Positions 54,412 to 63,774 of a DNA stretch of 64,000 bases are shown here, piece by piece. Below the pieces are notes generated by a model. The model worked only from the letters and a program-made list of their open reading frames with translations. It was not told the origin of the DNA and made no database searches. The position numbers were made by a program, and so were the translations under genes. Within the stretch, counting starts at the first letter, position 1; every line of letters begins with the position of its first letter. The DNA is from Entoloma clypeatum. Its lineage: Eukaryota > Basidiomycota > Agaricomycetes > Agaricales > Entolomataceae. The DNA lies in the NCBI GenBank assembly GCA_963565915.1, contig OY751489.1:434001-498000 (forward strand), written 5' to 3'.

Positions 54412-57400
54412 CTACGTACGCAGGAAGAACAAGCGGCGCAGAGCTCCGTCGAGCTGAAAAGTCCTCGCGCCAGGACGGGGGAGTCTGTCATAAACAAACG
54501 CGTTAGTATGCGCACCCGAGTATTCGGTCGCGCGATACAAGAGCACTCCAACCTTGCGAGGTTGGCCGTTGGCGGCGCTGGTGGGTGTCTGCGCCCTACC
54601 CACCAAAGAAGCGCCTGTGCGGTTCTTACCCTTCGATCGCGTTCGCTTGCCAGAGGGGGCTGCACCCCTTTGAACCCAGCGCGCTACCACGCGACTACCG
54701 CCAACGGTTGTGTTGGGCGTTGGACGATCCCGGAAGGCAAATGCCCCTGGGTTATCCATGATAAATTTCCCGAAGACGTCCCAGATGGGAGAGTTCCTCA
54801 AGAAGGTGGGCATGTCTGGTGGTCTGGTGGGGTGATGCAGACATTTGTAGAAAACGTGGGCGAAGTCCTCGGCGGACCTCTGACCACAGTCGCATTGTTC
54901 AACTTTGTCCCCAATGTTGAACCTATGTCTATAGTGGCCAATTGGGGCGTGGCTGGTGCGGCCGCGGACCATTTGAGCCGTGAGGGATTGGGAGTGACCC
55001 ACATCCTTAAGCCATGTACCGCCCTTGAGGTGGGACGGCTTCATACGTTTGGCCCGAGCGTGGTCTTGGCGTCTGACGCACGATCTCGGGAATTGGTAGA
55101 ATCGGCCAACATACTTGGGGGACTGGTACAGGTTGTTCCAGTCACCGAGCATGTCGTCCGTGAACTGCTTTGTATTGAAGTCGAGGGATCTGGCGGCCGA
55201 CTCACCACACTCAATGCGAATCGAGGAGGCGAAGTCGTGCACTGCACGGTGAGGTTCGAAGCCATGGTCCGAACAGTCGGGGACATGGTGAAAGATGATC
55301 TTGGAATTCAGACCGGGTTTCTCAAACCAAGGAATCAGGTTACTGATGATAGCGAGCGCAGTTGCCTGCGAGGAGTGGAGATCCGGGTCTGTGGCGCGCC
55401 GAATGGCGTTGACAGAGTCGGTGAAAATATGGATTACTTCCAGTTGAGAGAGACCCCCTAGCAGACTGACCAGGTTCGAGAACCCGTGTCCGATAGCTAA
55501 GGTTTCAGTGTCATCAGAGACTGCGAGGCCACCGGCCGCCCAGTCTTTGTCGATGGAGTGCCCCTTGTGCCAGGTTTCCCAGGCTGCAACAGCTTGGTGG
55601 CCCGACATAAGGGAGGGAACTGCCGCGTCAGTGACAATGACGGCGGCTTTGTTGGAGCAGATGTTGGCATCAAACACCTTGTTAAGGGTGATGAGGCGCG
55701 CCTTTCTGGCTTCGGCACGGTCCTTAGCAGTCTTGCCGCGGATAAGGGTAATGTCGTGAATTACGCGTTCAGGGAATCGGTCGAGGACGCGTTTTCCTGG
55801 TTCGTTGTAGTTATTAAAGGGCGATAGGGGGACAGTCACATTTGCACGGTATGCCCAGATATCAACGAGGGGGGATTTAAGGTTGTACATAAATTCCGGG
55901 GAGTACCACGGGCGCTTGGAGGGGTCATCCTCGTCGCAAACCATGACGGTCATGTGTCTGGGTGCAAGGGAGTGCATGCGGACACGGTTTCTGCAGGAGA
56001 GCTTCTTGAGGTGCAAGTGCACCGGAGGCAGGCCGGCAAGTGCTTCGACCGCCCCTGTGGGGGTGGTGCGGAAGGCTCCCAATATCCATAACGCTGCGCG
56101 TCTTTGGACTTTGGAGATAGACTTGACGACACCCTTGTTACGGGCGCCGTTGAAGTTCCAGAGATTAGCACCGTATAGCGCGATCGGCAAAATACACGAT
56201 CGGTACAGGGTGCGTTTGTGTTTGGGAGTGAGTCCACGGACTGAGTTTCCCAGGGATAGTAGGGCTCCCGTTGCTGAGAAGGCCTTAGTGGCATACCATT
56301 TCGCGTGCTCAGTAAAGAGTAGCTTGCGGTCGAAGAAGAAGCCCAAGTACCTCCAGAAGGTCTTGGGGACGAGGGGGGAGTCGCCGGTGAAGGGCGCAAA
56401 CCCGAGGTCAACCGGGGGGTTATCGTCGCCATTCTTCCTGGAAAAATGGAACGCCTCCAATTTAGAGTGTTCGAGGACAAGCCCGAGGGCTGTGGTCAGC
56501 TCAAACAGACATTTGTATGCCTTTTTTAATTTGGCAAGGTTTTCCTTCCACGTCTCAGATTGAACTATGATGGTCCCGTCGTCGACGTATGAGATGAGGC
56601 TAGCCTGCGATTGTTCGGCTTGAAATGCGTACATCAGCGGGGCGAGATAGATGGACGATAGCACAGGGGAAAGGGCAGAGCCCTGACCTATGCCAATGTC
56701 AACAGAGAAAAGGTCTGAGAGGTCGTCCTCCCAGGCGTATTGAGTCTGTCTCCCTACTAGGTAATTTGAGAAGAAGTCCACGACAGTGTCGGGGAATCCC
56801 ATCCTATCTAGTATGAGCGATATAACCAAGTGGTTAAGAGAGGGAAAGTATTGGGCCAAGTCGATGGCGACAACACTTGTCTTGAGTTTCCTCAACCATC
56901 CTGCACGGATGAGGTGGGTAAGGAATTGTCCGGCGTCTTCGGTGGAGTTCTGTCGAACCCCCCCGAATTGATCCGTGGCCGGAATAGGGATGGAGGAGAT
57001 GGACTCCGTGAGTGCGGACAGGAAGTTAGATTCCTCTTCCGAGTCCGGCACTATACGGTAGCGTTCCTTCGCGTTAATGAGGGGGGATCTGAGGAGGGTG
57101 ATGATCGAGCGGTGGTCCGACTCATCAGGGCTCCCAAGTTTGATGATCGAGTCCTTGTCCGTGTTAGGGAGGAAGACCAGGTCGATGATGGATGGGGCAT
57201 TGTTATTCTTAGGGAAGTGGGTGAACCCAGTCCTATGATGAACAAGACCATGAGCGAATGCGAAGTCTGAGAGGAGAGACGCATTATGGTTGTGGCGCGT
57301 CACTTCGGGGTCCCATAGCGGTGAGGGGCAATTAAAATCACCACCTATGTACCGAATAGGAGGAAGGGATGTACCAAGGGTGGCAAGGATACGTATAGCA

Positions 57401-57834
57401 GTGCCCTGCGTATCTGAGTAGGCATTAATTAGGTTGATCTGGCCCTCGGGGACAGACAACGTAAGAAGATTGACATCACGGTGACGAACGATGTCTGAAC
57501 GAAGTTTAGGTTTCATAGCGGTACGCCGCCTATGAACATAAACTATGGCGCGGGGGCAAAGGTCCTCATCCAGGTTGTCTGGATCAAGGACAGGCTCCGA
57601 GTGGTGGAGGCACATCCAGTCAGGGTGGTTCGGCGGACCCACAAGGGGCTCACCGTCCTTTCTCGTCATGGACGCGATATGTCGAATGGTAGCCCAGGGG
57701 GGCTCTTGCACGAAGATTATGTCGAGATTATCCTTCTGACTCTCTAACATAGTTGACAGGAGAACGCTCTTTCGGTAGACGTTCTGGGAGCGAATTCGCA
57801 AACCCTCAAATTTATTCATAGTTGTACCTAACAT
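54412..57834 (-). CDS. LINE ORF2: endonuclease, reverse transcriptase, RNase H (internal deletion)
   Basis: 1,140 aa. Residues 1 to about 240 form an APE-type endonuclease (IIFVQEPPWA, YIGGDFNCPSPLWDP, SPDESDHRSI). Around residue 288 the frame jumps directly to TDQFGGVRQNSTEDAG, the middle of RT. The usual spacer and the RT fingers motifs are absent. RT continues with AIDLAQYFPSLNH, GIGQGSALSPVLS and SYVDDGTIIV. RNase H follows (VIVTDAA, AAGGLAV, IFTDSVNAIRR), then a CCHC finger (CDCGQRSAEDFAHVFYKC). The protein would nick DNA and prime cDNA on the target, but without RT fingers it is unlikely to be active. The deletion is in frame, so the ORF stays open. Confidence 0.9.
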   Translation of the reverse strand: MLGTTMNKFEGLRIRSQNVYRKSVLLSTMLESQKDNLDIIFVQEPPWATIRHIASMTRKDGEPLVGPPNHPDWMCLHHSEPVLDPDNLDEDLCPRAIVYVHRRRTAMKPKLRSDIVRHRDVNLLTLSVPEGQINLINAYSDTQGTAIRILATLGTSLPPIRYIGGDFNCPSPLWDPEVTRHNHNASLLSDFAFAHGLVHHRTGFTHFPKNNNAPSIIDLVFLPNTDKDSIIKLGSPDESDHRSIITLLRSPLINAKERYRIVPDSEEESNFLSALTESISSIPIPATDQFGGVRQNSTEDAGQFLTHLIRAGWLRKLKTSVVAIDLAQYFPSLNHLVISLILDRMGFPDTVVDFFSNYLVGRQTQYAWEDDLSDLFSVDIGIGQGSALSPVLSSIYLAPLMYAFQAEQSQASLISYVDDGTIIVQSETWKENLAKLKKAYKCLFELTTALGLVLEHSKLEAFHFSRKNGDDNPPVDLGFAPFTGDSPLVPKTFWRYLGFFFDRKLLFTEHAKWYATKAFSATGALLSLGNSVRGLTPKHKRTLYRSCILPIALYGANLWNFNGARNKGVVKSISKVQRRAALWILGAFRTTPTGAVEALAGLPPVHLHLKKLSCRNRVRMHSLAPRHMTVMVCDEDDPSKRPWYSPEFMYNLKSPLVDIWAYRANVTVPLSPFNNYNEPGKRVLDRFPERVIHDITLIRGKTAKDRAEARKARLITLNKVFDANICSNKAAVIVTDAAVPSLMSGHQAVAAWETWHKGHSIDKDWAAGGLAVSDDTETLAIGHGFSNLVSLLGGLSQLEVIHIFTDSVNAIRRATDPDLHSSQATALAIISNLIPWFEKPGLNSKIIFHHVPDCSDHGFEPHRAVHDFASSIRIECGESAARSLDFNTKQFTDDMLGDWNNLYQSPKYVGRFYQFPRSCVRRQDHARAKRMKPSHLKGGTWLKDVGHSQSLTAQMVRGRTSHAPIGHYRHRFNIGDKVEQCDCGQRSAEDFAHVFYKCLHHPTRPPDMPTFLRNSPIWDVFGKFIMDNPGAFAFRDRPTPNTTVGGSRVVARWVQRGAAPSGKRTRSKGKNRTGASLVGRAQTPTSAANGQPRKVGVLLYRATEYSGAHTNAFVYDRLPRPGARTFQLDGALRRLFFLRT

Positions 57835-60026
57835 ATGACTATGTTTGATTGAATGCGGCTATTGTCTCGGTCAGCTGGACGAGGCGGGGGATTAGATTCA
57901 AAGAAGTGGGTGAAGTCCGCACTTACGTTTGCTTCTTGGTATCGGCGCCAGATCCAATCAGGGTTGAATCGGCTTTTCCAGTATTTGCATACGCGATCAT
58001 CTGCGCGGTGGCTACCTTTGCAGTTGATGCAGCGTCCTGCATGTTCGCAGTCCTTGCCGTCGGGGGTGGGGAGGACTGGGGGGTTTGCCTTGGCGTTCCC
58101 GCGGCAGCAGGAGGCGAGGGCTCGATGGAATTCTACGGTGTGGGGTTCGCCGCAGATGGGGCAGAGTTTGCTTTTGAGCGGGCAGATCCGAGCGTTGGAC
58201 GGATGGCCGAATCGCCAGCAGCGGTTGCATTGAGGCACTCCAATGTGCTTCTCGGCAGGGTTCAGGACGAGTCGGTAAGGGCCATACATGAAGGCCTTTC
58301 CGGCTAAGTTCTTGAGAACAAGACCCCCTTTGGAGTCTTCGATGTCGAACCAGATGGTCCCAGTGCTAGACGACGGGGAGTTCCTGGCGAGGCGGGGCTT
58401 CGAGTTCTCGTAGTAAGAAAACTCGCGGGCAAAGGGGGCAGACGCCATTATGTCGACGACCTGGCTCTCCGAGAGGGGAACGAGGCGGCCGGACTTCGGG
58501 TCGCGTTGTGGGGTGAGTCCGTAGTACGGAAAGTCGCAGATTTTGAGACTCAATTTAGAGGTGGGTACCTCAACTCGAAGGTCAGTGTCGGGGGCCGAAT
58601 GAGCGCTAGCGGCAAGCTTGGACTCGAAAAGGGCTTTGAAGACTTTGAGGTCATCCTCGTCGGGGACTTCGTCGGTCGCCAGGGAGAGGCCCCCCCGGTT
58701 TGACTCAACAGAAGTGACGCGGATCGTCCTCTTTGCGTTGCCCAGATGACCGTTGATCTGGGTGAAGATAGTCTCCACCGCCCAGGGGAAGGGGGGGGAG
58801 GTGTAAACAGAGACGGATTTGCGAGACCGTCCTGACGTGGTGAACCGCTTCTGCTTCTTTCGGCGGGCCTGGGAAGCGGAAGGGGAGGTAGGCCTAATAG
58901 CAGCCGTGGCTTGCTGTAGGGCAATGGTGGTAGTGGCAGGGAACGTCTTGGCCATGGCGACCAAGGTTTCCTGCTGCGACTCTGCAGCGGATTTGCGTTT
59001 TTTCGACGCAGTGGACCAGGGTTGGGCTGCAGCTACAACAGCAGGCGGGGGAGCCCACGCTGAGCCTGCAAGGCCGGAGGGTTGTCGCTTCGCCGGGGGC
59101 GTAGGGACAGGGCGGGATAAGAGCTTGGCCTTCTCGCGAGCGAGGCGGCCGGAGGCTCCAGCTGACGCAGACATGCGGGGTGTGGGTTTAGCTGTCTTCG
59201 GGAAGGAAGGTAGCTTCTTCTTGGGCGGCGGAGGTTTGGGGTCCTTCGCCGCGACGATGTTTTTGGGGGCAGACGTGAATGCCGACACCCCGGGGATCTT
59301 GACGAGGCGATCAATTAAGACGCCCAGTCCAGTGAGACAAACACCGGAGGGGTCATCCCCTTCGGCATATTCGGTGAGAGCTCCGACATCCGCAAGGGTG
59401 TGGATGAGGGAGGCTGTAGCGGTGCAGAGCTGGTCTGCGGTGGATTGGTCAATTGACCGGCGTTGAGATGCGGTCCAGGTGACCAGGTCTCGTACGGAGG
59501 CGATGGAAGCGAGGGCGGCGTTGAAGTCAGACGACAACGTGTCCGCGGAGCCTTGCAACATGCAGGGGCCTGCAAGTTCGCTGTTGTAGCCTAGGGTACC
59601 CGGCATGCTGGGGGCATCGACGGTCATGGGATCATCAATGCGAGCGGCAGGGGCAGGGGGGGGAGGGCGTTCCGAGCTATCGGAGTCGTCTGAAGTGGGG
59701 GATGCAGGGCGAGGGGTGACAGACCCAGCGGATCCCATAGATATGTTGCTGTCCTGGGGTGAGGAGGGGCGAGCAGAGGGAGCCTTTTTCTTGTATCGGC
59801 CGCCAGGGGGGCCGACAGGAGCAAGGGCGGGTGTCGGTGCGGCAGCAGCCATAGCGGCTACCGTAGACGCTGTGGAGTAGGGACCTGTCGTTGCAGACGC
59901 TCCCACAGGAACAGTGGGGATTGCAGACCAGTCGGCTTTTTGAGATGTGGACAACCTCGTTTGAGGAGGAGGTCTCGGGTTGTCGGAGGGGATCGCAGCC
60001 GATCTGGGGATCAGCTTTGGAGCCAT
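57828..60026 (-). CDS. LINE ORF1 (Gag-like, zinc knuckles)
   Basis: 732 aa from ATG 60026. The first two thirds are Pro/Ala/Ser-rich and disordered with basic patches. From about residue 420 comes an ordered RNA-binding-like region (VETIFTQINGHLGNAKRTIR). It is followed by three Cys-rich knuckles: CNRCWRFGHPSNARIC, CPICGEPHTVEFH and CINCKGSHRADDRVC. Such ORF1 proteins coat the LINE RNA and help retrotransposition in the nucleus. The stop TAG overlaps the ORF2 start in ATGTTAG (7-nt overlap), suggesting termination-reinitiation. Confidence 0.9.
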   Translation of the reverse strand: MAPKLIPRSAAIPSDNPRPPPQTRLSTSQKADWSAIPTVPVGASATTGPYSTASTVAAMAAAAPTPALAPVGPPGGRYKKKAPSARPSSPQDSNISMGSAGSVTPRPASPTSDDSDSSERPPPPAPAARIDDPMTVDAPSMPGTLGYNSELAGPCMLQGSADTLSSDFNAALASIASVRDLVTWTASQRRSIDQSTADQLCTATASLIHTLADVGALTEYAEGDDPSGVCLTGLGVLIDRLVKIPGVSAFTSAPKNIVAAKDPKPPPPKKKLPSFPKTAKPTPRMSASAGASGRLAREKAKLLSRPVPTPPAKRQPSGLAGSAWAPPPAVVAAAQPWSTASKKRKSAAESQQETLVAMAKTFPATTTIALQQATAAIRPTSPSASQARRKKQKRFTTSGRSRKSVSVYTSPPFPWAVETIFTQINGHLGNAKRTIRVTSVESNRGGLSLATDEVPDEDDLKVFKALFESKLAASAHSAPDTDLRVEVPTSKLSLKICDFPYYGLTPQRDPKSGRLVPLSESQVVDIMASAPFAREFSYYENSKPRLARNSPSSSTGTIWFDIEDSKGGLVLKNLAGKAFMYGPYRLVLNPAEKHIGVPQCNRCWRFGHPSNARICPLKSKLCPICGEPHTVEFHRALASCCRGNAKANPPVLPTPDGKDCEHAGRCINCKGSHRADDRVCKYWKSRFNPDWIWRRYQEANVSADFTHFFESNPPPRPADRDNSRIQSNIVIC

Positions 60027-60180
60027 GTTGCAGTGAGTCGAGTGTTTCGCCTAGGATAGCGATAGCAAGAGGATCGGATGGTACGATGGAGCGGGGGGGC
60101 TCAACAACGAGGGAGACTGCGACCAGGATGTGGCTGTGCACGTCGTGGTAACAAGTCAAGAAGCGGCAGCAGTTACCATA

Positions 60181-60371
60181 GACACCTACTCCAGGTCCGC
60201 TTCTGGAGTCAGACCGGAACCGCTCTAGAGTCATCTAGATGACTCGACCTTCTAGTATATATAGGGTACATACATTGCATGTATTCCCCAGATCTAGCAA
60301 TCACCTTGGTATCCGCCTTTGCTACTTAAGCCTCTCTGCCTAAGCATCGCATGGGTTTGTCAACCATAACA
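60181..60371 (+). repeat. Retroelement C 3' LTR, second part
   Basis: 191 bp. Together with 54047-54313 it totals 458 bp, exactly the length of the intact LTR. Confidence 0.95.
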
Positions 60372-60705
60372 AGAGGCCCCACAGAAACAAGCTGGTCGAC
60401 ATCAGGAAGAGTGTCAACATTGATCGGTTCTTCTGACCAGTTACCAGCGGGATTACCTTCCACAGGGCTGACAGATCCAAGGGCAGACTTGCGAGCCTTC
60501 TGCCTGAGATGGATTCCTCAGCCTTACCAGATGGTGCAGGAGAGGATGGCGATTGAGTGCGATGGGCTGGAGAATCCGGCCAATCAAGGGAGACAGGGGG
60601 TTTGGCAACAGATTGGGTGTCAATCCTGGTTGATCTAGCAAGCGATAGAGCTTTAAGGGCTCGATCACTGCCAGAGGAAGAGGGGGGTTCATCATGGAAA
60701 GACAT
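60372..60705 (-). pseudogene. 5' part of the gene split by retroelement C
   Basis: ATG at 60705 starts MSFHDEPPSSSGSDRALKAL. Exon 1 is 60705-60457. A 65-nt intron (gtaatc...gaccag, 60456-60392) follows, and exon 2 (60391-60372) runs into the insertion. The break is around codon 90. The exon 1 product is Ser/Pro-rich and probably disordered. The reading frame continues exactly at 48686 once retroelement C and one AGAGG copy are removed, which supports the model. Confidence 0.7.
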
Positions 60706-60737
60706 GTTGAGCTACGATCTACTACAACCAACAGCAA

Positions 60738-60875
60738 TCAATGAAAAAGATGCGGGCACCTAATCACGATGGTGGTGGTTAGAGGAAGAGGAAGGTGTTT
60801 GTCAAAAACAACTGGCATGTGCTTATTTAGTAAGTGGGAAAATGGGATGTATGTAGAGTGATTGTGAGCAATGAA
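60738..60875. other. Spacer
   Basis: Nothing recognised in this stretch upstream of the disrupted gene. Confidence 0.3.
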
Positions 60876-60882
60876 ATATAAT

Positions 60883-60962
60883 GGTCTTGTGGCTCAGTTG
60901 GTTAAGTGGTGTTAAAAGAATCCTTTATACTATAGAAGTTCAGAGTTCAAGTCTTTCTTTGT
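60883..60962 (+). repeat. tRNA-like sequence, possible SINE head
   Basis: Ggtcttgtggctcagttggttaa resembles a pol III box A region, and agagttcaagtc 60 bp on resembles box B. The acceptor stem does not pair, so it is not a functional tRNA. A degenerate tRNA-derived SINE is possible. Confidence 0.4.
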
Positions 60963-61004
60963 ACTTGCCGTTTCGGGACATTGATTTCAGATCCTTGGAT
61001 CGTT

Positions 61005-61168
61005 CCATGGAAAATACTGGTTTAAACCGATCCGAACTGGTCTTTGGCCAGTCTTTCAAACTCTAAAGTTTTGAGTGAACCGAGACCGGCGGTCCGGTCT
61101 TTCACCGGTTCGGTTCCGTCTGGTCTTGGTCTGAAACCAACAAAAGTAAACTGGACCTTGAAACACTA
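61005..61168. repeat. Fragment of a hAT-MITE relative
   Basis: Accagtc/gactggt-type motifs and one terminal repeat (ggaccttgaaacacta, ending 61168) match the MITE family, but the other end is missing. Confidence 0.55.
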
Positions 61169-61171
61169 GGC

Positions 61172-61523
61172 ATGATGGGCGGCCATTGGGTGTGTGAAGG
61201 GTCCATTGGCGCAAAGGGAGGCCATTGGGCACGAGGAGCAGCCATTGGGCATGCAGGGAGGCCGTTGGGCATTAGAGGGGGCCATTGGGCACTAGTAGGG
61301 GCCGTTGGGCGTGAAGGGGCATTAGAGGGGCCTCGTGCCCAATGGCCCATACTAGTGCGCAATGGCCCTCTCTAATGCCCAACGTCACCTTCTCATGCCC
61401 AACACTCCCCACTCGTGCGCAACGGCCCACTCTCACATCCAGCGGCCTCCTCTCATGACCAACGGCCCCTCACTCATGCCCCATGGCCTCAACTCATGCC
61501 CAACGGCGTCATCTCGCGCCCAA
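61172..61523. repeat. Inverted minisatellite
   Basis: The first half (to about 61,333) has about seven units built on ggccattgggc. The second half has about nine units built on the complement gcccaacggcc/gcccaatggcc. Unit length is about 20-22 bp. The two halves can form a long hairpin. No ORF of interest. Confidence 0.8.
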
Positions 61524-61594
61524 CACATGTTTTACATTATTAGTGTATTACCATAGTTATGACCAGTCTAGACCAGTTTGGACTGGTCCGGTAA

Positions 61595-63774
61595 GCGCAA
61601 CCGGGGGATGAAACCTCCCATATCAAGAAGGACTGGGTGGATGAACCAGATGGACCGCCACAGTACGAGTATCCCGATAAGGAAAATGGTATCCCTAATA
61701 GTGTTTTGAAGTCCAGTCTCAAAGACCTAGAACTGAACCAGAACCAGACTGGTAAAGACTGGTGAAAGACTGGACTGCAGTCTCAAGTTTCAGAATTTTG
61801 AGGATTGACCAGTCTCAGGTTCTTCAAATTTTGGAAAAAAAGAAGACTGATTTAACACCAGTCTTGATTTTAGACTCAAAAAATGTAAACTGGTCATATG
61901 TAGGTTCACACAGGTTCTTGTGGGTTCACATAGATTTGTTCATCAAAGCTTCTATAAAATGTTTTGAAATGTGTCATAAATGATATTTTGAAACAGTTTT
62001 AATGAATTGGAAGATTACCAGTTTAAACCAGTTCGAACCAGTCCTGGTTTACTTGTTTGAGAAAGGAAAGACTGGTCCACCAGTCTTTGACCAGTCCAGT
62101 CCTGGTTTCAGTTTTTTGAAGAAACCACTCGACCAGTCTTGGTTCTAGGTCCTTAATTTTTTGGGCAAAAAACCGGACTGGACTGGACTTTCAAACACTA
62201 ATCCCTAATGCGGAAAAGAATGACCCGTTAGAGTTCGATGAGTTTAAAACAAAGATAGACACACGTGGTGGTTATCTTTGGGCTACGTTGGTTAAAGACT
62301 TCCAGGGAGAGCTTGCTGATGCTTGCGAGAGATTGAATATTGAACGATTATATCTTGAGCGAGTGTGTAAGGCCGGGCTGCTCTCGCAATTCGTGGGGGA
62401 ACTGGCGTTGCCCAACGACTCTTTGAAATGGGATGAATCAATGCGAGAACCTTATGATGAGGATCATCGCATGATGACCGTGAAGTTGCAGGATGACCGC
62501 ATTCCTGACATCAAGATTTGGCTCAAGGATCCTTTTGTGAGACCAAATGGCCTGAATGACCGACAGTATAAACAGTTCATGCAGTGGGCAAGACAATTCT
62601 TTGTCGCTGATGATGGCCGGCTCTATTGAAAAGGTAGCGAGGGAAAGCACAAACTAGTGGTTGAGAAGGGGCATCACATGTACATGATGAGGGCGTCCCA
62701 TGATAGCCTTGCGCACCGCGGCTTCTATGCAACAAAGGAGCTTATTGCGCAAAGATTCTGGTGGCCGGAATATGAACGCGATGTTTGCCTCTATGTCCAG
62801 ACTTGTCATATATGTCAGCTGAGACAGAAGACATTGGTTCGCATTCCTCCTATGGTAACCCATACGCCGGGTCTGTTTCAGGTCCTGCATACCGATACGC
62901 TACACATGACGCCGGCATTGAACGGTTGTAAATACATTGTTCACGGCCGCTGTGCACTATCGACATGGATGGAAGGGCGGCTGCTAAGGCAAGAAACGGG
63001 TCGGACTGTTGGGCACTGCTCTTCGAAGACATACTATGTAGGTGGGGCGGTATGGTCATGATTGTGACCGATAACGTGGGGCCATTCAAGAAAGCTTTGG
63101 CCTGGATAGAACAGAAGTATGGAATTAAGGGGATTATGATATCAGCTTATAATTCTAGAGCAAATGGACGGATCGAGAGGCCACATTGGGACGTTCGTCA
63201 GGCTTTGTTTAAGGCCACAGGCAGTGATATTGGCAAGTGGTTCTGGTTCTTCCACCATATGATGTGGGCAGATAGGATCACAATTCAGAAGGGTTTGGGA
63301 TGCTTGCCATATTTTGTGTGTACGGGGGCGCATCCCATCCTTCCCCTAGATATTGTCGAGGTGACGTGGCTAGTGAAACTTCCAGATGGGCCGCTGTCAA
63401 CGGTGGACCTGATCGGATTTAGGGCTCATGCGCTCACGAAGCACAAAGTGCACGTCGATGAGATGTGTAAGTGGGTTACACATGCCAAGATGATGGTGGT
63501 ACTTCATTATGAGCAAGAGCACTGGCATAAAATCAGAGATTATGACTTTAGGGAGAGAGATCTAGTGTTAGTACACAATACAGCGGTTGAAAATAGTCTC
63601 AACAAGAAAATGAAGCCCAGGTACTTCGGTCCTATGGTGGTCATCACGAGGAATAAAGGTGGAGCATACATCATCATGGAACTGGATGGGTCGGTATGGC
63701 ATGAGAAGGTTGCAGCATTTAGACTCGTTCCCTACCATGCGAGACGTGCCATTGCAGTCCCTAAAGGGTGTTGA
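61595..63774 (+). pseudogene. Gypsy element D: 3' Pol part with integrase, decayed
   Basis: An open frame from 61595 (KKDWVDEPDGPPQYEYPDKENG) is broken by a MITE (61699-62200) and resumes exactly in frame at 62210 (AEKNDPLEFDEFKTK). A TGA lies at 62627 and a frameshift at about 62,960-63,060. The integrase is clear: SHDSLAHRGFYATKEL and VQTCHICQ (HHCC), [19 protein letters not shown] and [15 protein letters not shown] (D-D-E). The C-terminus ([26 protein letters not shown]) is a typical gypsy integrase tail without a chromodomain. RT and RNase H are absent, so it is 5' truncated. It is not closely related to A or B. Confidence 0.88.
61699..62200. mobile_element. hAT-type MITE, copy 2
   Basis: 502 bp, starting tagtgttttgaagtcc and ending ggactttcaaacacta, flanked by the 8-bp duplication ATCCCTAA (61691-61698 and 62201-62208). 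It is inverted relative to copy 1 at 39551-40049, to which it is closely similar along its whole length. It sits inside the gypsy D coding sequence. Confidence 0.92.

Larger units (their letters stand above)
54314..60165 (-). mobile_element. LINE (Tad1-like, two ORFs), 5' complete, internally deleted
   Basis: The insertion is flanked by a perfect 15-bp target duplication gcagcagttaccata (54299-54313 and 60166-60180). On the minus strand it has a 139-bp leader, ORF1 with zinc knuckles, ORF2 with endonuclease, RT and RNase H, a short 3' UTR and a 27-nt poly-A tail (T run at 54314-54340). The layout fits the fungal Tad1 clade, a judgement from domain order, not from a tree. ORF2 has lost the segment between endonuclease and the RT palm. 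The clean ends and exact duplication show a recent insertion into the right LTR of retroelement C. Confidence 0.93.
48692..60371 (+). mobile_element. Non-coding LTR retroelement C (LARD-like) with nested insertions
   Basis: Two 458-bp LTRs are 48692-49149 and 54047-54313 + 60181-60371, the second split by a LINE. The target duplication is AGAGG (48687-48691 and 60372-60376). The LTRs differ at about 3 positions (0.7%). Without the inserted mariner-like element the interior is only about 1.5 kb, has no gag or pol, and is largely tandem repeats. A self-priming PBS like that of A/B and a purine tract (gagaagggggtaa) before the right LTR are intact. It must rely on proteins of another element, probably of the A/B type because it shares their priming signal. 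Confidence 0.92.

Noticed and set aside
54508..55461. 317-codon plus-strand ORF across the LINE
   Set aside because: Antisense to LINE ORF2, which has clear RT and RNase H motifs.
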